NCBI GenBank assembly: GCA_003648455.1
Contig: QMPG01000121.1
Span: forward strand, 1 to 8,686
Direction of reading: 5' to 3'
Length of the DNA stretch: 8,686 bases
Source: Bacteroidota bacterium
Lineage (GTDB): Bacteria > Bacteroidota > Bacteroidia > Bacteroidales > B39-G9
Each line of letters begins with the position of its first letter. Positions within the stretch are counted from its first letter, which is position 1. Made by a program: the position numbers and the translations under genes. The notes beneath the pieces were generated by a model that did no database searches, had not been told where the DNA came from, and was given only the letters and a program-made list of their open reading frames with translations. Of the stretch, positions 6,841 to 8,686 are shown piece after piece.

Positions 6841-7704
6841 ATGATTTATCTTTTTTTAAGTATAGCTTCATCAACAGTAATAGTTATTCTGTTTAAATAT
6901 TTTGAAAAGTATAAAGTTGATTTATATTATCCTATAATAATTAATTATTTTGTGGCTTCAGGTCTGGGATTGTTTTTAAACGATTATAAAACCGGCTTTG
7001 TAGAAGTTTTTCAGAGTAATTGGATATTTCTTGCAATAATAATTGGGACTTTATTAATAGCTATGTTTTTTGTTATTGGCTTATCAATACAAAAGGCAGG
7101 GATAACTGTAACAACTGTATCGAGCAGGATGTCATTAATAATCCCGATAACTTTTTCAATAATTTATTATAATGAGAGTGTAAGCACTGTTAAAATAGCC
7201 GGTATTGTTTTAGCAATAATGGCAATTTTTTTCTCATTAATGAGAAAAGGGAAAATAAAATTAAATCAAAAATATTTTTATTTACCTTTTATCGCTTTTG
7301 TCGGAGGAGGAATTAGCGATGCTTTGGTAAAATATTCACAACAAGAATATTTGAGTTTCGACAATACAGCATTATTTTCAGGTATATTATTTACTTTCTC
7401 GGCGGTAATTGGAGTTTTTATTAGTTTTTTTAAGAAGACCCCAATTAAAAGTTTTTTCAAACCAAAGATATTAATTAGTGGCATATTGCTTGGTGCAGCT
7501 AATTTTGGCTCAATGTTGTTTTTTATTAAAGCTTTAGCAAATTGCAAATTCGAAAGCTCAATAGTTTTTGGTTTTAATCATATTGGAATTATTTTATTCT
7601 CAGCAGTTTTTGCAACAATTGTTTTTAAAGAAAAACTTTCATTAATTAATAAAATTGGTATTGTTTTGGCTTTCTTATCGATATTAATTCTGTCAAGAGT
7701 GTAA
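6841..7704 (+). CDS. EamA/DMT-superfamily membrane transporter
   Basis: A 287-residue inner-membrane protein with ten predicted hydrophobic helices (about 1-19, 28-47, 61-82, 90-110, 117-134, 145-163, 176-197, 208-230, 238-262 and 269-287), the usual layout of the drug/metabolite transporter superfamily. It shows the family's internal duplication: each half ends with an acidic loop and a Gly-containing last helix, YNESVSTVKIAGIVLAI at 110-126 and FKEKLSLINKIGIVLAF at 262-278. Such proteins move small metabolites, but sequence alone does not give the substrate. Divergence from a xanthine dehydrogenase operon makes a purine or related metabolite a possibility and nothing more. The ATG lies at the start of the first helix. 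The next gene begins 9 bp after the stop, suggesting co-transcription. Confidence 0.9.
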   Translation: MIYLFLSIASSTVIVILFKYFEKYKVDLYYPIIINYFVASGLGLFLNDYKTGFVEVFQSNWIFLAIIIGTLLIAMFFVIGLSIQKAGITVTTVSSRMSLIIPITFSIIYYNESVSTVKIAGIVLAIMAIFFSLMRKGKIKLNQKYFYLPFIAFVGGGISDALVKYSQQEYLSFDNTALFSGILFTFSAVIGVFISFFKKTPIKSFFKPKILISGILLGAANFGSMLFFIKALANCKFESSIVFGFNHIGIILFSAVFATIVFKEKLSLINKIGIVLAFLSILILSRV

Positions 7705-7713
7705 TAATTATTA

Positions 7714-8319
7714 ATGATGTGTGAAGATATTTATCAAACAATTTCAGAACCATCCGAAGGATTTTATAAAGATAAGGGAAGTAAATTTTATGCTTTTGCT
7801 TTTCCTGTTTATTCTGAAGATGAAATAAAAGCGATACAAAAAAACCTCAGAAAAAAATATCATGATGCACGTCACCATTGTTATGCTTTTAGATTAGGTG
7901 CAGACAAAAAAATATATCGCTCAAGCGACGACGGTGAGCCTGCCAATTCATCAGGACCTCCAATTCTTGGACAAATACAATCGAAAGACCTTTCAAATAT
8001 TTTAATAGTTGTTGTCCGTTATTTCGGTGGTACAAAATTAGGTATTCCGGGTTTAATAAAGGCTTATCGGACAGCGGCTTTAGATGCTATTAATAACGGG
8101 AAAATTATTTCTAAAACTGAAAATATTAAATTCAAAATTGAATTTGAATATCCTGAAATGAATTCTGTGATGAGAATTATTAAAGAAGAAAATTTAGATT
8201 TGATTAATCAAAAATCAGAATTGAATTGTGAGATTACTTTAAGTGTTCGTAAAAAAAATGTTAACTCAATTATTGACAGGTTTAAAAAAATTAATAATCT
8301 TAAAGTTGTTATTGATTAA
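7714..8319 (+). CDS. yigZ: YigZ/IMPACT-family protein
   Basis: A 201-residue protein of the YigZ/IMPACT (UPF0029) family, about the size of E. coli YigZ. The N-terminal domain (about 10-125) carries the conserved DARHHCYAFRLG (51-62), SSDDGEPANSSGPPIL (70-85) and VVVRYFGGTKLGIPGLIKAY (99-118). The C-terminal part (about 138-198) fits the DUF1949 ferredoxin-like domain found in bacterial members. Eukaryotic IMPACT acts in translation control through GCN1; the bacterial role is not firmly settled. The gene starts with tandem ATG codons (7714 and 7717), so the first Met is uncertain by one residue. It follows the transporter by 9 bp. Its TAA stop sits in an ATTAAC string that also precedes the second copy of the downstream repeat element. 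No link to xanthine oxidation is implied. Confidence 0.93.
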   Translation: MMCEDIYQTISEPSEGFYKDKGSKFYAFAFPVYSEDEIKAIQKNLRKKYHDARHHCYAFRLGADKKIYRSSDDGEPANSSGPPILGQIQSKDLSNILIVVVRYFGGTKLGIPGLIKAYRTAALDAINNGKIISKTENIKFKIEFEYPEMNSVMRIIKEENLDLINQKSELNCEITLSVRKKNVNSIIDRFKKINNLKVVID

Positions 8320-8321
8320 CT

Positions 8322-8434
8322 AAACTCTTCCATATATAACCCAACTCTTCCAGGTCTGCGACGCTGGAAGGTTTACGGCGGGCGTTTTTTTTCTTTAACC
8401 TTCCAGAGTGCGAAGCACCTGGAAGTGTTGTATT
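8322..8434. repeat. Double-hairpin (BIME/REP-like) element, copy 1
   Basis: This 113-bp element holds two hairpins in inverted orientation separated by a T-rich linker. Left hairpin: CTTCCAG (8347-8353) pairs with CTGGAAG (8364-8370), extended by GTC/GAC around TGC, with a single bulged G on the 3' side. Right hairpin: CTTCCAG (8400-8406) pairs with CTGGAAG (8419-8425), extended by GTGC/GCAC around GAA, with a single bulged A on the 5' side. The opposite placement of the bulges is what two inverted copies of one ancestral hairpin would give. The outer arms (ATATAACCCAACTCTTCC / GGAAGTGTTGTAT) pair less well than in copy 2. A T8 run in the linker could contribute to transcription termination after yigZ, but no GC stem directly abuts it. 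Confidence 0.85.
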
Positions 8435-8548
8435 CGTAGTTATTTAAAAAATCGTAGTGCGAAGCTTTTGGAAGCGTTGTATTAGAGATTATTTAAAAAT
8501 ATCTGTAGTACAAAGAATATTTAAGAGTTGTATTAATATAGAATAAAT
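8407..8548. repeat. Decaying tandem array of the element's right end
   Basis: Three successive units begin with AGTGCGAAGC-like sequence at 8407, 8456 and 8507, giving periods of 49 and 51 bp. Unit 1 is the true right end of element copy 1 plus its flank. Unit 2 keeps AGTGCGAAGC, GGAAGCGTTGTATT and TTATTTAAAAA, but has lost the CACC stem bases. Unit 3 keeps only AGTACAAAG and AAGAGTTGTATTA. The order shows progressive loss of similarity from left to right. Confidence 0.7.
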
Positions 8549-8568
8549 TATATATTTTTGAATTAACG

Positions 8569-8684
8569 AAACTCTTCCATATACAACCCAACACTTCCAG
8601 GTCTGACGACGCTGGAAGGTTTACGGCGGTTATTATTTTTTTTAAAAACCTTCCAGAGTGCGAAGCACCTGGAAGTGTTGTATT
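8569..8684. repeat. Double-hairpin (BIME/REP-like) element, copy 2
   Basis: This is a second, direct-orientation copy of the element at 8322-8434. The last 38 bases (8647-8684) are identical to 8397-8434. The left 60 bases differ by two substitutions and one inserted A, which falls in the loop of the left hairpin and so preserves its stem. Only the T-rich linker is freely diverged. The outer arms here (ATACAAC-CCA-ACACTTCCAGG against CCTGGAAGTGTTGTAT) pair fully apart from the unpaired CCA, suggesting this is the better-preserved copy. Confidence 0.85.
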
Positions 8685-8686
8685 AG

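Larger units (their letters stand above)
8320..8686. other. Gene-free repeat region downstream of yigZ
   Basis: No convincing coding frame is present in these 367 bases. The region is almost entirely a repeat cluster: a full double-hairpin element (8322-8434), decayed copies of its right-hand end (8456 to about 8548), and a second full element (8569-8684) that runs to within two bases of the window edge. The cluster may continue to the right. Confidence 0.85.

Noticed and set aside
7278..7547. Minus-strand open frame antisense to the transporter
   Set aside because: Contained in the transporter gene, with no domain and no independent start signals.
8340..8434. Intrinsic terminator or riboswitch after yigZ
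   Set aside because: The T8 run is not directly preceded by a GC stem, and the same structure recurs as a repeat 247 bp away in a gene-free region. A repeat element explains it better, though it may still affect transcript ends.

Overview
The window is strongly AT-rich. Its coding starts are preceded by A-rich stretches rather than Shine-Dalgarno sites, and the intergenic spaces carry short palindromes and 'AATCCTGT'-type repeats of the kind seen in Bacteroidota genomes. Protein features agree with an anaerobic or facultative member of the Bacteroidota. This is an inference; there is no rRNA or other phylogenetic marker, and no mobile-element gene in the window.

Layout, right to left on the minus strand (6599 to 123): a five-gene co-directional run. 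It starts with xdhC (molybdenum-cofactor maturation factor), followed by xdhA ([2Fe-2S]/FAD subunit) and xdhB (molybdopterin subunit). Together these encode a bacterial two-subunit xanthine dehydrogenase plus its dedicated assembly factor. The xdhB stop codon overlaps the start of a WYL-domain transcriptional regulator by an ATGA junction. A Cas6 CRISPR-RNA endonuclease gene follows 42 bp later, with its catalytic triad apparently intact. No cas effector gene and no CRISPR array are visible, so the rest of any CRISPR system would lie beyond the left edge or elsewhere.

Divergent from xdhC, on the plus strand, are a ten-helix EamA/DMT-type transporter and, 9 bp after it, a YigZ/IMPACT-family protein. 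They probably form a two-gene unit.

Three repeat families occupy the non-coding space. (1) Positions 1-128 hold 9-bp tandem units (AATCCTGTN), and the last copy supplies the cas6 stop codon. (2) Between xdhA and xdhB, two 21-bp copies of an AAACCTG-S-CAGGTTT palindrome bracket a promoter-like TTGACA-17-TATTAT sequence. (3) After yigZ, two copies of a roughly 115-bp element, each made of two inverted bulged hairpins (BIME/REP-like), are separated by a decaying tandem array of their right-hand ends.

The most thought-provoking features are the translationally coupled junction between a purine-oxidising enzyme operon and a WYL-Cas6 pair, and the structured double-hairpin repeat at the right end. 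I did not find a clearly new multi-gene system.
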